DNA from: Coenobita brevimanus
Taxonomy: Eukaryota > Arthropoda > Malacostraca > Decapoda > Coenobitidae
Reading direction: 5' to 3'
DNA: 64,000 nt
Assembly (NCBI GenBank): GCA_032717465.1
Contig: CM064666.1
Coordinates: 1,166,501-1,230,500 of the forward strand
Positions 10,268 to 20,380 of this stretch are shown one piece after another. The notes below the pieces were generated by a model, which made no database searches, was not told where the DNA came from, and saw only the letters and a program-made list of their open reading frames with translations. Made by a program: the position numbers and the translations under genes. Position 1 is the stretch's first letter. The number at the start of each line of letters is the position of its first letter.

Positions 10268-10439
10268 TTTTGTTTCAGCATTGGCTCAATGTTAAAAGGC
10301 CCTTATAATCCTTAAATCTGAGAATGACTTATGTGTCCTTCTTCTCATTTGTAGGCACGTTCACTATACTGTCCTTTAACACCTACTTCAGTTTGAATGA
10401 GTAACGTGTAAATCTATATGGCCAAGATATACACCCATT

Positions 10440-10650
10440 AACTCACACCTGTCACCTCAGTGTCACCTTTTCCTCCCTTAGACTGTTCTCTCTCCAGCTC
10501 ACACACTTCTTTCATATACGTCTCCACCTCGTCCTTGATCTCCAGCTCCCCCTCCTCCCCCCTCCACCTCAGCCACATACACTCTCCTAGTCAGTCTCAC
10601 ATACTCCTTCCTCTCTACATGACCTAACTTGCTCAAACACCTATCTTAAT
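10440..10650 (-). mobile_element. LINE-A 3' region fragment, diverged
   Basis: Pyrimidine-rich plus-strand text with CTCCACCTCAGCCACATACAC and TCCTAGTCAGTCTCACATAC matches the LINE-A region between the RT C-terminus and the 3' UTR (compare 24290-24345). The terminal GGCCACCC segment is missing. Confidence 0.55.
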
Positions 10651-12024
10651 TAGCCCCACCACCTGTTACCTGTACTTCTTTTAATAGGCAATTAACGTGA
10701 GCACGCCTGAGTCAGTAGCTGTAGTAGTATGAGAGAGAGAGAAAGAGAGAGAGCGATGGATAGTTGGGTAGACGGACATGGATAAATTGATAGATATATG
10801 GATAGTTAGATATAGACAATATGACACTATAGAATGTGCCTATGTACTTTATGATGGCAAATTATTCATAATTTTTATATATGTACACGTTTCATCGACT
10901 TCAGTTTATCATATTATCATAATTAAACAGATTAGGTTAAGGATATCATAAGAAAAACGAAAAAGAAAAATATGTTTTGCAGTGACGTAACCTATGATGT
11001 TTTATTCATATTCTTGGTTAAATGTATGCCATATAATTCGTAGGGCTAGGCAGAGAAAAAAATCATACTTTTTATATATTTTTGTATTGTGATATATACG
11101 TATACAGTGAAGCAGCATTGAGGCAGGGAAATAAAAAACTATGTAATGCTGGTGTTTCAACATGGCGACCGTAAGTAACAGGCTCGATGTGGAAGAGGCC
11201 CCTTCATTTCATAGAACTCGGTGGGTGTAATTCATTCAGTACCCATACATTATATCATTAAATATTGCATAAAGAATTAGCTGAAAAGATGACATAATTT
11301 TTCCGAATAATTGCAATAATACAATTTTGTTATTAAGTTATAATTAGATAATTGAAGATTTTATGAAACTCGCGTGTTTACGTCCTTGCCTCCCCGCGTC
11401 CTTATCGTCATGGCTGCAGGTAAAGTGTCTCTTATTTACCGACTTTAATCCCCGTTTTAGTCCATTTAAAGCTGGTGTGAGTACTTATATCCATGATAGA
11501 CATTCTGGGGAATAAACTGGTGTTATTTAGCTGTGTTATTTTGGTGTGATGTGTGGAGAACTGGATGATAGGAATTCTAGGCTCAAGGCAGGTAAGCTTA
11601 CGTCTCTATAAGTCCGTACGTATATTTTTAATGCAGGAGAGGGACGCCTTTTTATTTTAACACTGATATTATCACGATATGGATCAGCACAATTATATAT
11701 ACGTCCCAGTCCCCTCCCTGACCCCCAAAAGAAGGATGGTGGATGGCAGGACAGCTTTGGCCTGCAAGTCATCACACATCTAAATGACTGGTTAATATTC
11801 CTCCATTAATCAGGTTCAGGAGCAAAATAAGAGATACGTCATTGGAGAGGAAGGGTGAAATCTTAGGGGTGATTGAGGTTGAAGGCTGGTGGTTGGGATT
11901 GAATGCCTTTGGGTCCTGTGGTTCCTTAAAAAAAATAATAATAATATAATAAAAGCTGATGATGCTGATTGGTAAGTGCATGGTTATCCTCTACAGGCAA
12001 GAGTGAATGATGTAGCAGTAGTAG
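10651..12024. other. Unique-looking spacer with two candidate first exons
   Basis: Mostly AT-rich sequence with a GA-rich patch at 10730-10755. Two ATG-donor pairs, ATGGCGACC/GTAAGT (11163) and ATGGCTGCAG/GTAAAG (11411), lie in slightly CpG-richer DNA. No downstream exon can be linked, so no gene is called. Confidence 0.4.
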
Positions 12025-13178
12025 TAGGTGCAGTGTAGCCATTGTATCGCCGCCCCACACCTTATCCTTTTCAGTCATTGTTTATGCTGTGTGCTGATCA
12101 CTTATCTTTTTTTTGTAGTTTCCACAGTTCATTTATTATCTTTCTGCTCTCCTTTACATGTTTTTCTTTACGTTCTTCAAGCCTCTACACTCATGTTGGG
12201 TAGTGGCAGAAATATACAAAACAAAAATTATAGTTCTTTACCAAACAGGCACGGCTTTTCCTTATTTTCTATTGAGATGAGTCTTTTGCTGGTTATTTGT
12301 TATTGTTCCTGGATTACCACGGCTACTGGACATTTTTATTAACTTACTTCTGAAAACTATAAGTGAGCATTTGGATTGCTTAAATATTGCACCGATGTCT
12401 GCCAGTAGCCGGCCATATTTAATGTTCCTAATGCACATTTTTTTAAATTTGAAAGTTGGCTGTCATACGCGTGAGGTTAGGTTGGATTAAGTTTGGTTAG
12501 GTTAGGTTTGGTTAAATCATTAAGTTTCCCATTGTTTTGACACGGTATACACCAATGCTTCCAGTCAAAGCGATTGTTAGTGAACGGCGCAGCCAGTTTG
12601 GGAGACCATTGGCAAATATTGCTGCGGGCGACCTGGCTGCTTCCTTAACTACCCCAAAATAGATATATTTTGTCTTTCCCATATTTTCTTGCAGTCATAA
12701 TTCAACTGCTAACAGTCTGTGTTGCATATGCATGTATCAGAAATGCTTAGTTTGAGACCGTGAGTTTGTTATAGGTGGAATTGCTGCTCCTGTTTGATTG
12801 AGAATTACTGTACCCCCAAATTTTATTGATCGTGCACACTGCGGTTGTGTGGAATTGTTGGAAATTGTGCTGAGTTTGATGCTGTGAAATTATTGGAAAT
12901 CTTGCATAATGCAACAGTGCAAAATTGTTGGAAATCACTACTTGAAAATATGCCAAAATCATTTGTTCGTTTCATTCTTGAGAACAGTAATAGATATCGA
13001 CCAGTTTCTATTTGCATTAGGGTTAGGGTAAATCCTGCCCCTGGGAGTGTCAGAAAAATAAAACGTTTGGTAATTGTGCACGATGTGATTGCACAAAATA
13101 GTTAGAAATTATGACATGAAACTGTGATAACAATGTTTTCTTCATTGGTCATTTTGGGCTCATGAATGATATGAAAAC

Positions 13179-13658
13179 CGAAGTAATCCTTTGATTATCG
13201 GACGTCCATTGTGCGAACAATCCATTATCCAGATGCTGTGGTCTGGATGTTCAAAACTATTATTCATACAGAGTCATACATTATATCCGGACGAAATGCC
13301 TGCATCGGGATGGAAATTATGGCTGAGTGAATATTTTCGTCCAGCAGGGTTGGTTTTCATGTTTTTTTCATGTCACTGCAGGGTATGGCCCAGCAGTGGT
13401 AATTGTTTGTCTGTGGGTGATGGGTCTGCTTGACCATGGTAATTGCTTGTCTGTGGTTTGTAGGTCTGCTTGTCCAGAGTAGTGTAAAACACCAGGAACA
13501 AGTGTTGTGCAGTGTACTGTGGTGGCCTTTTACAATGGCTTTCATAGTCAGGGTATGTATGATGGGGGACCAGAGGAAAAGTCCATAGGCTAATCCAGTC
13601 ATCCACTGTCCAGACATGCCTTTGTCTCTGTTGTGTCTGATAATGGAGGGATTACTGG
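13179..13658. mobile_element. pogo/Tigger-like non-autonomous element, copy 2
   Basis: Same element as 4692-5726 without the nested transposon. Right end GGGATTACTGGTA is intact; left end AGTAATCCTTTGATTATC has lost its first bases. Confidence 0.65.
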
Positions 13659-14334
13659 TATTTGCAAACATTTTGTGATGGAAAGCCTATTAGTCAAATT
13701 TTTGCAAACAGACACCAGTGATTTAATAATATATAGATGGATGGATGAATGAATTTATTTATCCACAATGGAGTTATTCCTTCTGTATCTCAACTTAAAA
13801 TTTCCCTTTGCTTTTGCAGATAATTGTTTTATGATGTTTTTATTTGTAGCTACAGTGGGTATATCATTTCAGATTATACTGTGATGGAGCTATGTGTGCA
13901 TTGTCATCGAAGAGTGTGGTTGTGTCCACACACATGATGGCAACACAGGTCAGCTGCCAACACCAGACTCCAGTCCTGTTTGCAGTCATGGACCGCGACT
14001 TCCTTGATGAGCCACACGTGTGAGTAATATTTCATTTTTACATGGTAGCCAGATTTTGTTATAACTGCAAAATGAGTATCGGCACTCCTGCTGTTATCGA
14101 GCATTTTTTGGCTAAAACACATTGTTATCGTGCACCTGAGCTGCTTTCTGCCAACAATGATGGTGCAGTGTGTGAGGTTTCTGATGGCTTTGATGGATTC
14201 AGAGGTGAGGCCCTGCTCTAGGAGATAAATCCTAGGTGATGGAGACCCCTCTGTGCCTTCTTTACCCTTGCACAGTTGCTGATAATATGCAGGAATTTTA
14301 GCATTTATATATGCATTTTATTGATACTCCTCTA

Positions 14335-14778
14335 CAGTAAACCCAATTATCCTGCACTGTCTTATCCAGCATACGACATTGTTTGGCGTAGCCAGTGGCC
14401 GAATTAAAATGGTATCCAGCAGTAAGCATAAAATCTCTGACATTATCCAGCATGAAGTTCCCTTTCTGCTGGCCAAAAGTACATTATTATCTGGCATGAT
14501 GGTTGTTGTTATCTTACATCCAGTCATGATCACAAAAAAAGAAAAATAAATACACAAAAAGAAGGGGGTTATGCTGAATGTACTTAACGGTATTTTATTA
14601 ATAGGAATGTCTGTAAGCTGTTTTTTTATGTTAAAGCATTTTGTAGGGGTTATATAGTGGATAAGTGTTAGTGTTGGGGGTTTAGGGGTCCCCAGGGGGA
14701 ACTTCTGCATAATCCGGGATTTTGACAGTATCCGGCAGGCCTTTGTCTCTGTTATGATGGATAATTGAGAGTTTACTG
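14335..14778. mobile_element. pogo/Tigger-like MITE, only in copy 2
   Basis: The 444-bp element lies between TA dinucleotides. Left end CAGTAAACCCAATTATCC and reversed right end CAGTAAACTCTCAATTATCC form inverted repeats of the pogo type. It is missing at the corresponding site in copy 1 (near 6955). Several internal ATCC(A/G)GCA motifs repeat near both ends. It has no coding frame. Confidence 0.8.
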
Positions 14779-14982
14779 TACTGTTCAGGCTCACAGTGGG
14801 GGTGGTAGTAAACTCAGCCTAGGAGAGTGAACAGTATATTAACAAACAATCACTATCACACACATTCAAAGTGCTGGGTGTGGTCCTGAAAGTGGTCAAG
14901 ACTGATTTCTTTGTATTGGAAGGCAGTTTAGTTCAGCATATGGTGACATTGTATTCACTCTTTAATATGTAAACTCACATGC

Positions 14983-15166
14983 AGGAGTTAACACATTCCT
15001 GGACCAGCCTTGCATAACTTTTCTACCTGTTCCTGGGCTGGGGGTGAGTGTCCAGTGTAATGAAGCTTTGTTGCCTGTGTTCATTACATTGTTGTGCCAT
15101 GTATTTGAGCCATGAAATATCACTCCGACAAGTGACGCGTCGGTGCGTCATCAGCCTGGAATAGTG
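14983..15166. mobile_element. piggyBac-like MITE, copy 2
   Basis: TTAA flanks (14979-14982, 15167-15170) and ends CACATTCCTGGACC / reversed CACTATTCCAGGC. It contains a TGACGCGTCGGTGCGTCA subterminal hairpin. It is about 45 bp longer than the copy at 9866 through a central indel. Confidence 0.68.
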
Positions 15167-15330
15167 TTAACCATTGCAGCAGGCCAACTGTGGAACTGTC
15201 TTTGTATATCCTACTGCCTATGATCTCCATGTTTTAAATGCAGTGTGTCCAGGCAGCTTGAAATGAACAGGTCTTAAATTTGGCCCTTTATCTTGTTTTT
15301 ATTTTTTGTTGGAGGAACCGTGTGGGCTTG

Positions 15331-16099
15331 TAGCCTTGGGCTCCTTCCTTGCATAAAAAAATACTTGTTGTCCCCAAATGATATTGTTCTTGATGCTACC
15401 AAATACTTTTATCACCAGGTACACTAAATCAAGGTTCAGAAGGAAAGGACTAAAGTGTCATATTTTTCAGGTGCTTGAGAGGGGGAAGTGAGAAGGAGAA
15501 GAATCCCCAGCCAAATTGAGAATGTTGTGGAGAAGGGGAAAGGGACAAGATGAATCCCCAGCAAAATTGAGAATGTTGTGGAAATTCACCTCACCACCTG
15601 CCTCAGCTCTGTGGTAAGTGTGTGAATGTGATGCCTCTTTGTTCTCATTATGGCATCAGGCCCAACTGGATAGGAATCGGGTGTCTGTAGGCTGATGTTG
15701 CCCTTCTCCTCCACTACACCATCCTCCTTTTTTGGAATGGGGGGTTGAGGGAGGTTTTTTATTGGTGCTGCTATTTTTCTGCAGTCCACCATCCGCCTTT
15801 TTTAGAATAGGGGGTTGAGGGAGGTTGTATATTGTTGCTACCAGGTGAAGGCAGCCCTCCTTTGTGTCAGTGTTTTATTTTTTCCCCACAGTTGGTGGAT
15901 TTATACAAACCAAGGATGAATATCACTGTAATCTTCCTTCTTGCATGGGATAGGGAAGGTGTTGGGGGATGTTTAAATAACTGGGCAGCTCCACCACTCA
16001 CTCTCACCAGTGCTACCTCATGAAGGCATCTTAAGCAAAATACCATAAGTTAATAAGGCAGGTTTGTATTGTGATATGTGCAGCTACAGGAGATTTTAT
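15331..16099. other. Spacer with small tandem duplications
   Basis: It holds direct repeats of GAATCCCCAGC(C/A)AAATTGAGAATG (15490-15580) and of GGGGGTTGAGGGAGG with a CTGCAGTCCACCATCC-type motif (15735-15830) that also appears at 19545 and 23460. No gene is seen. Confidence 0.5.
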
Positions 16100-16790
16100 T
16101 CGTCGTGGGCATGTGTCAGGAGTGTAATGCTGTATGGTAGTGAGTCCTGGGCAGTATAGGACGAGGATATTCACAGACTCATACGTATAGAAATGACAAT
16201 GATTAGGCGGATGTGCAGTGCGTCCCTGAGTGTGAGGCCTGGGGGGGCTGGGTTTATGATGGAAGAGTTGAGAGGAAGGATGGGACTGGAGTGTATTGGT
16301 GTTGTGATGAGGAGAGGTAGACTGCGATGGTTTGGGCATGTGGAGAGGAAGGATGGGACTGGAGTGTATTGGTGTTGTGATGAGAAGGGGTAGACTGAGA
16401 TGGTTTGGGCATGTGGAGAGGAAGGATGGGACTGGAGTGTATTGGTGTTGTGATGAGGAGAGGTAGACTGCGATGGTTTGGGCATGTGGAGAGGAAGGAT
16501 GGGACTGGAGTGTATTGGTGTTATGATGAGAAGGGGTAGACTGAGATGGTTTGGGCATGTGGAGAGGAAGGATGGGACTGGAGTGTATTGGTGTTGTGAT
16601 GAGGAGAGGTAGACTGCGATGGTTTGGGCATGTGGAGAGGAAGGATGGGACTGGAGTGTATTGGTGTTATGATGAGAAGGGGTAGACTGAGATGGTTTGG
16701 GCATGTGGAGAGGAAGGATGGGACTGGAGTGTATTGGTGTTGTGATGAGAGGTAGATTGAGATGGGCATGTGGAGAGGATTTCATACCAG
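16100..16790 (+). mobile_element. LINE-B C-terminal fragment converted to a minisatellite
   Basis: Translation of 16100-16300 gives CVRSVMLYGSES, EMTMIRRMCSASLSVRPG, GGAGFMMEELRGRMGLECIG and RLRWFGHVER, matching the LINE-B copy at 54690-55300 block for block. From 16270 the ELRGRMGL...HVER part is expanded in tandem. Confidence 0.85.
16270..16772. repeat. 73-bp minisatellite, dimeric higher-order array
   Basis: Units start GAGAGGAAGGATGGG at 16270, 16343, 16416, 16489, 16562, 16635 and 16708, exactly 73 bp apart; the last is shortened to 65 bp. Odd units carry GAGGAGAGGTAGACTGCG and even units GAGAAGGGGTAGACTGAG, giving a 146-bp A-B period. As 73 is not divisible by three the RT frame is destroyed. 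Confidence 0.95.
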
Positions 16791-17460
16791 GTGGCTCTAT
16801 ACTGAGTGACAAGCGTTATGGTTTCTTGTAACCCAGGAAAACATTAACAGCTCTGGATAGTAACCATATACCGGTAACCATTTTATGGGCTGAAGTGGAG
16901 CCAACTCTAGTGCCCCTGTTAACTGGGTGGAGAGATGCAAATGTGGTGTCCATCCAGGAACCAAATCTTCACACCATTTCCTGGATCTTAATGTGGCGGG
17001 GTGACGTCAGCGACTATAGTCGTGACGAGGGACTCTGAGGTTGTTATTATCGTGCTCTGGCAACCTACCATTCAATAGTGTGTCTGATTTCATGTATGAG
17101 ACGCATGAGATTCCTGCATAATATGTTCGTGTATAATAATATTCATGTATAATAATATTTGTGTATAATATGTTCGTGTATAATAATATTCGTGTATAGT
17201 GTATTCGTGTTTAATAATATTCATGTATAATATACTCGTGCATAATAATGTGATTCGTATATAATATGATACGATATAGGACGCACTTTTGAATGGTAGC
17301 TTGCCAGGGTACAATAATGACAACCTCAGAGTCGTGCGCCGTGACTATAGGGAATACCAACTCAGAGAACGGCAAAACCCTACAGGGACAGTTGCTTGCC
17401 TGCAGTTGATGGGTCTGCTCATGTAGACTGACCAGGGTTGATCAACAGCAAAAGCAACCC
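16785..17460 (+). mobile_element. Module-H SINE, type B, split by a MITE
   Basis: Module H (16790-16885) is followed by a body with CTAGTGCCCCTGTTAACTGG and GATGCAAATGTGGTGTCCA, also found at 43258-43580. The rest of the body (GTTGATGGGTCTGCT) resumes at about 17353 after a 337-bp inserted element. Confidence 0.72.
17014..17350. mobile_element. MITE with ~75-bp terminal inverted repeats
   Basis: Both ends begin CTATAGTC and share GACTCTGAGGTTGT and GGCAA(C/G)CTACCATTCAA in inverted orientation. The core (about 17113-17260) is a tandem of GTGTATAATAATATTC-like units. It interrupts a type-B SINE. No clear target-site duplication is visible, so the superfamily is open. Confidence 0.75.
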
Positions 17461-17579
17461 CAGGAGTGTGATATGGTCTGATTTCTATAATTCTTTGTAT
17501 TGAAAGGCAGATTAGTTTAGAATATAGTGACATTTTGCTCTTGTCACTCCAGGTGCACCCAGCATGTAAGTCTGGTAGA

Positions 17580-17680
17580 TGTAGACTGTTATATTATTAT
17601 TATTATTATTATTTATTACTACGGTATTATTTTTATTATTATTACATTATTATTATTATTACTACAGTATTATTATCCAT
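17580..17680. repeat. (TTA)n microsatellite
   Basis: TTA/ATT triplet runs with interruptions; they form the A/T-rich 3' tail of the minus-strand SINE of the palindrome. Confidence 0.85.
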
Positions 17681-18166
17681 CCATTATCCAATCCTACATT
17701 GCCCCATGAGGAGCATAGGCAGTTGGTCCCAACATTTAAGATGAGAGTGACCAGCCTCACTCATCCCTGAGTGGCATTACATAAGCAATCAACCCCAACC
17801 TTCCCTTGGATATAAACCTTCACCAGCTCAATCCGATTGGAGGGCAATAATTACCCACTAAATCACCAGCCGCCAGAATTTGGTTATATGGTTACCACCC
17901 AGCGTAGTAAATAGTTTCCCGGTGCACAGGAAACCATTTGGCTTGTCACTCAGTGTAGAGTCACCCATAGGTAGAAGGAAGAGGAAAGAATGAAGGAAAG
18001 ACAGAAGAGGGAGTGTAAAGTTACCCGTAGGCAGAAGGACAAGGAAAGAATGAAGGAAAGAAAGACAAGAGGATGGAAGGAAAGAAGGATGGAGGAGAGG
18101 AAAGGGCAGACACCTGATAGCAGCACTACATCGAGTGAGTGGATGGTGAGCTCCCCCACCTATTTA
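17665..18166 (-). mobile_element. Module-H SINE, left arm of palindrome
   Basis: On the minus strand: pyrimidine-rich leader, module H (17962-17880), tRNA-like part (CTGGTGATTTAGTGGGTAATT), then CACTCAGGGATGAGTGAGGC and CCAATCCTAC-type 3' end with a TAA/TGA-rich tail. The leader contains a tandem duplicate of ~62 bp, also present at 51005. Confidence 0.8.
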
Positions 18167-18625
18167 GTGGTAGGTGGGGGCACTCACCATCAACTTACTT
18201 GATGTAGTGCTGCTTTTGGGAACTGTGCTTTCCTCTCTTCCTTCCTCTTCTGTCTTTCTTTCCTTCATTCTTTCTTCTTCCTTCTACCTATGGGTGACTA
18301 CACTGAGTGACAAGCCAAATGGTTTCCTGTACACCAGGAAACCATTTACTACGCTGGGTGGTAACCATATAACCAAATTTTGGCACCTGGTGGTTTAGTG
18401 GGTAATTAGGGCGCTCCAATTTGATTGAGCCGGTGAAGAGTTTATATCCAAGGGATGGTTGGGGTTTATTGCTCATGTAATGCCACTCAGGGATGAGTGA
18501 GGCTGGTCACTCTCATCTTAATTAAATGTCAGGACCAACATGCCTAGCCCAGGGCTCCTACGCTGCTCATGAGGCGACATAGGATTGGATGATGGGTGGA
18601 TTATTATTATTTATTAATATTTATT
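18167..18625 (+). mobile_element. Module-H SINE, right arm of palindrome
   Basis: Mirror image of the left arm around 18166. Module H at 18297-18380 includes the perfect 13-bp hairpin AAATGGTTTCCTG (18317) to CAGGAAACCATTT (18347). The tRNA-like stretch TGGTGGTTTAGTGGG is at about 18390 and the tail is at 18600. It has one leader unit fewer than the left arm and an extra TTAA at 18520. Confidence 0.8.
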
Positions 18626-18800
18626 TTTTAACCAAACCTCATGATATCAGGGTGGGGAAAAAGTGTAGAATTTTTTTTTTATGATTATTATTATTTATTT
18701 ATTTATTTATTTATTTTTTACCTTACCTCATCATAGCAAGTGAGGGAAAATGTGTAGGATTTTATTTTTTATTTTTTTATTTTTATTTTTTTCTCTGGCA
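18626..18800. repeat. T-rich tandem pair
   Basis: Two copies of a unit with ACC(A/T)(A/T)ACCTCAT...GGGAAAA.TGTGTAG.ATTTT, each followed by TTTA runs (18690-18718). Confidence 0.7.
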
Positions 18801-18989
18801 TCTTTTATGTTGCCTAGGGACTGCTGTGCTGCTGCCCTGTTGTTTATACGGTACTTGCCATCACTAGACTATTGTGTTCATATCAGCAGACCACTATCAG
18901 TGTGAGGAATTATATCTGTCTACAACCCTGTTTCTGTCTATCTGTCTAAACTGCCATCTCTCCATAGTCAGTGCTGAAATGTAACGAAA

Positions 18990-19470
18990 GATTATCATTC
19001 ATTCATTCATCATCTAATCCAGCGTTGCCCAGGGCTAGACAAGTTGGTTCTGACATTTAATCCCTTTCATGCACGGACTCCAATCGAGTCATTAAATATC
19101 ATCCTGTACAACGCACCGTGATGAACATCGTGTCAAACAAAGGACACAAGTTTCCTGTCGATGTGTGTAATATTTTGGCATGTTTTTTTACCCGATTCAT
19201 GTTTTGATGTGCTTTACAGGTTGTTAAAACCATCTAACGACTCAAATTACCTGCACCTGAGAGGGTTAAGATGAGAGTGACCAGCCTCTCTCATCCCTGA
19301 GTGTCATTACATGAGTAATAAACCCCAACCACCCCCTAGATATAAGCCTACGCAGGCTCATTCCCATTGGGGCTCCCTAATTACCCACTAAACCACCAGG
19401 CTCCATAATTTGGTTATATGGTTACCACTCAGTGTAGTAAATGGTTTCCTGGTGAAAGGCAGAAGATTAA
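18990..19470 (-). mobile_element. Module-H SINE with nested piggyBac-like MITE
   Basis: Tail ATTCATTCATTCATC (18990), 3' part CTAATCCAGCGTTGCC, then, after the nested element, AAGATGAGAGTGACCAGCC and the tRNA-like part. Module H ends early at about 19458, so the 5' end is truncated. Confidence 0.78.
19061..19265. mobile_element. piggyBac-like MITE with verified TTAA target
   Basis: Ends TCCCTTTCATGCACGG and, reversed, CCCTCTCAGGTGCAGG between two TTAA (19057-19060, 19266-19269). Uninterrupted SINE copies at 17730 and 51312 read ATTTAAGATGAG or its complement with a single TTAA at this point, so the empty site is known. Confidence 0.82.
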
Positions 19471-19824
19471 CACCGGAATAACGCTAATCATGGAGAGTTA
19501 AGTAAATAATGCAGAGCCATAGCATTGTGTTGTTCTGCTGCAGTCCACCATCTTCCTTTCTGGGAATTAGGAAATACGTGAGGGACTAGAACCAGGGAAT
19601 TGAGCCAGACAGCTGACCTTGTAAAATGGATCAGGTCATCTTAGGTCATGTGTACCGTAATTGTAGTAGTTGTAACCCCAGGCTTATCAGAACATTAACC
19701 CAGTGGACTGCAGGCTGAGTTACCCTTCTGTAGTCCATTTTCCTGTTCTGGGATAGCGATGGCATTGAGGATTGTAAAAATGATCAGGCAACCCTTCCCC
19801 CATCCCATTAATGCCACTCCAGCA
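19471..19824. other. Spacer
   Basis: No gene or TE ends seen. It has the dispersed motif CTGCAGTCCACCATC (about 19545) and a related TGTAGTCCATTTTCC (about 19730). Confidence 0.4.
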
Positions 19825-20015
19825 CCAGTACCATCTATCTATCGCCAGACGCCTTGATCCCGTAAGGGCTGGCCGCAAACAAATCGCCTCCATGTCACCC
19901 TGTCCCCCACCATTTCACTGCCCTGCTCCCAACTCACACCCCCCTCTCTCATATACCTCCCCTCTCCATCCCTCTATCTCATCCTTGGCCTCCACCTCCA
20001 ATACACTAGGGGTTA
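19825..20015 (-). mobile_element. LINE-A 3' fragment
   Basis: Tail (ATCT)n at 19830, then CGCCAGACGCC, GGCTGGCCGCAAACAAATCG and CCTCCATGTCACCCTGTCCC, the conserved LINE-A 3' terminus. Confidence 0.85.
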
Positions 20016-20106
20016 ATTAAAGAAATACAGTAGGGCTTTATTAATATCTGTATTGACTTCCTCCACAGACAAAGGGTTAAATCATCAACACACCTGAGAT
20101 TACCTC

Positions 20107-20380
20107 CTAAACACTTGCCATCTTTTCAGGGGCTGCACGTGCTGTTCCTGTTGCTGCTGCTGCTGTTGTTGTTGGTGCTGCTGTTGGGGTTAGTGATGCT
20201 GTGATTGGAGATGCTGCGACTGGTGATGGTGATGTGATGTGAGACGATGCTGCGATGGGAGACGATGCTGCGATGGGAGACGATGCTGCGATGGGAGACG
20301 ATGCTGCGATGAGTGACAATGCTGTGATTGGGAGACGATGCTGCGATGAGTGACAATGCTGTGATGGGTGACAATACTGC
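20107..20380. repeat. 18-bp minisatellite (GATGCTGCGATGGGAGAC)
   Basis: Four near-perfect 18-bp units at 20240-20310, flanked by degenerate variants and a GCTGCTGTT-type run at 20145-20185. Open frames across it are a by-product of the multiple-of-three period. Confidence 0.88.

Larger units (their letters stand above)
12025..15330. repeat. Duplicated segment copy 2
   Basis: Collinear with 369-10160 once five later insertions in copy 1 are removed. The copies are close but clearly diverged, with scattered substitutions and short indels. Copy 2 ends GCATAAAAAAA (about 15353), and the R-repeat copy at 30600 ends with a similar GCATAAAAAAA, so the right boundary may be the A-rich 3' end of a retroposed unit. 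Confidence 0.8.

Noticed and set aside
4343..13105. An 86-88 codon frame conserved in both duplicated copies (4343-4609, 12845-13105)
   Set aside because: The DNA itself is conserved by duplication and the frame crosses a degenerate TTGTTGGAAAT tandem; no protein motif is seen.
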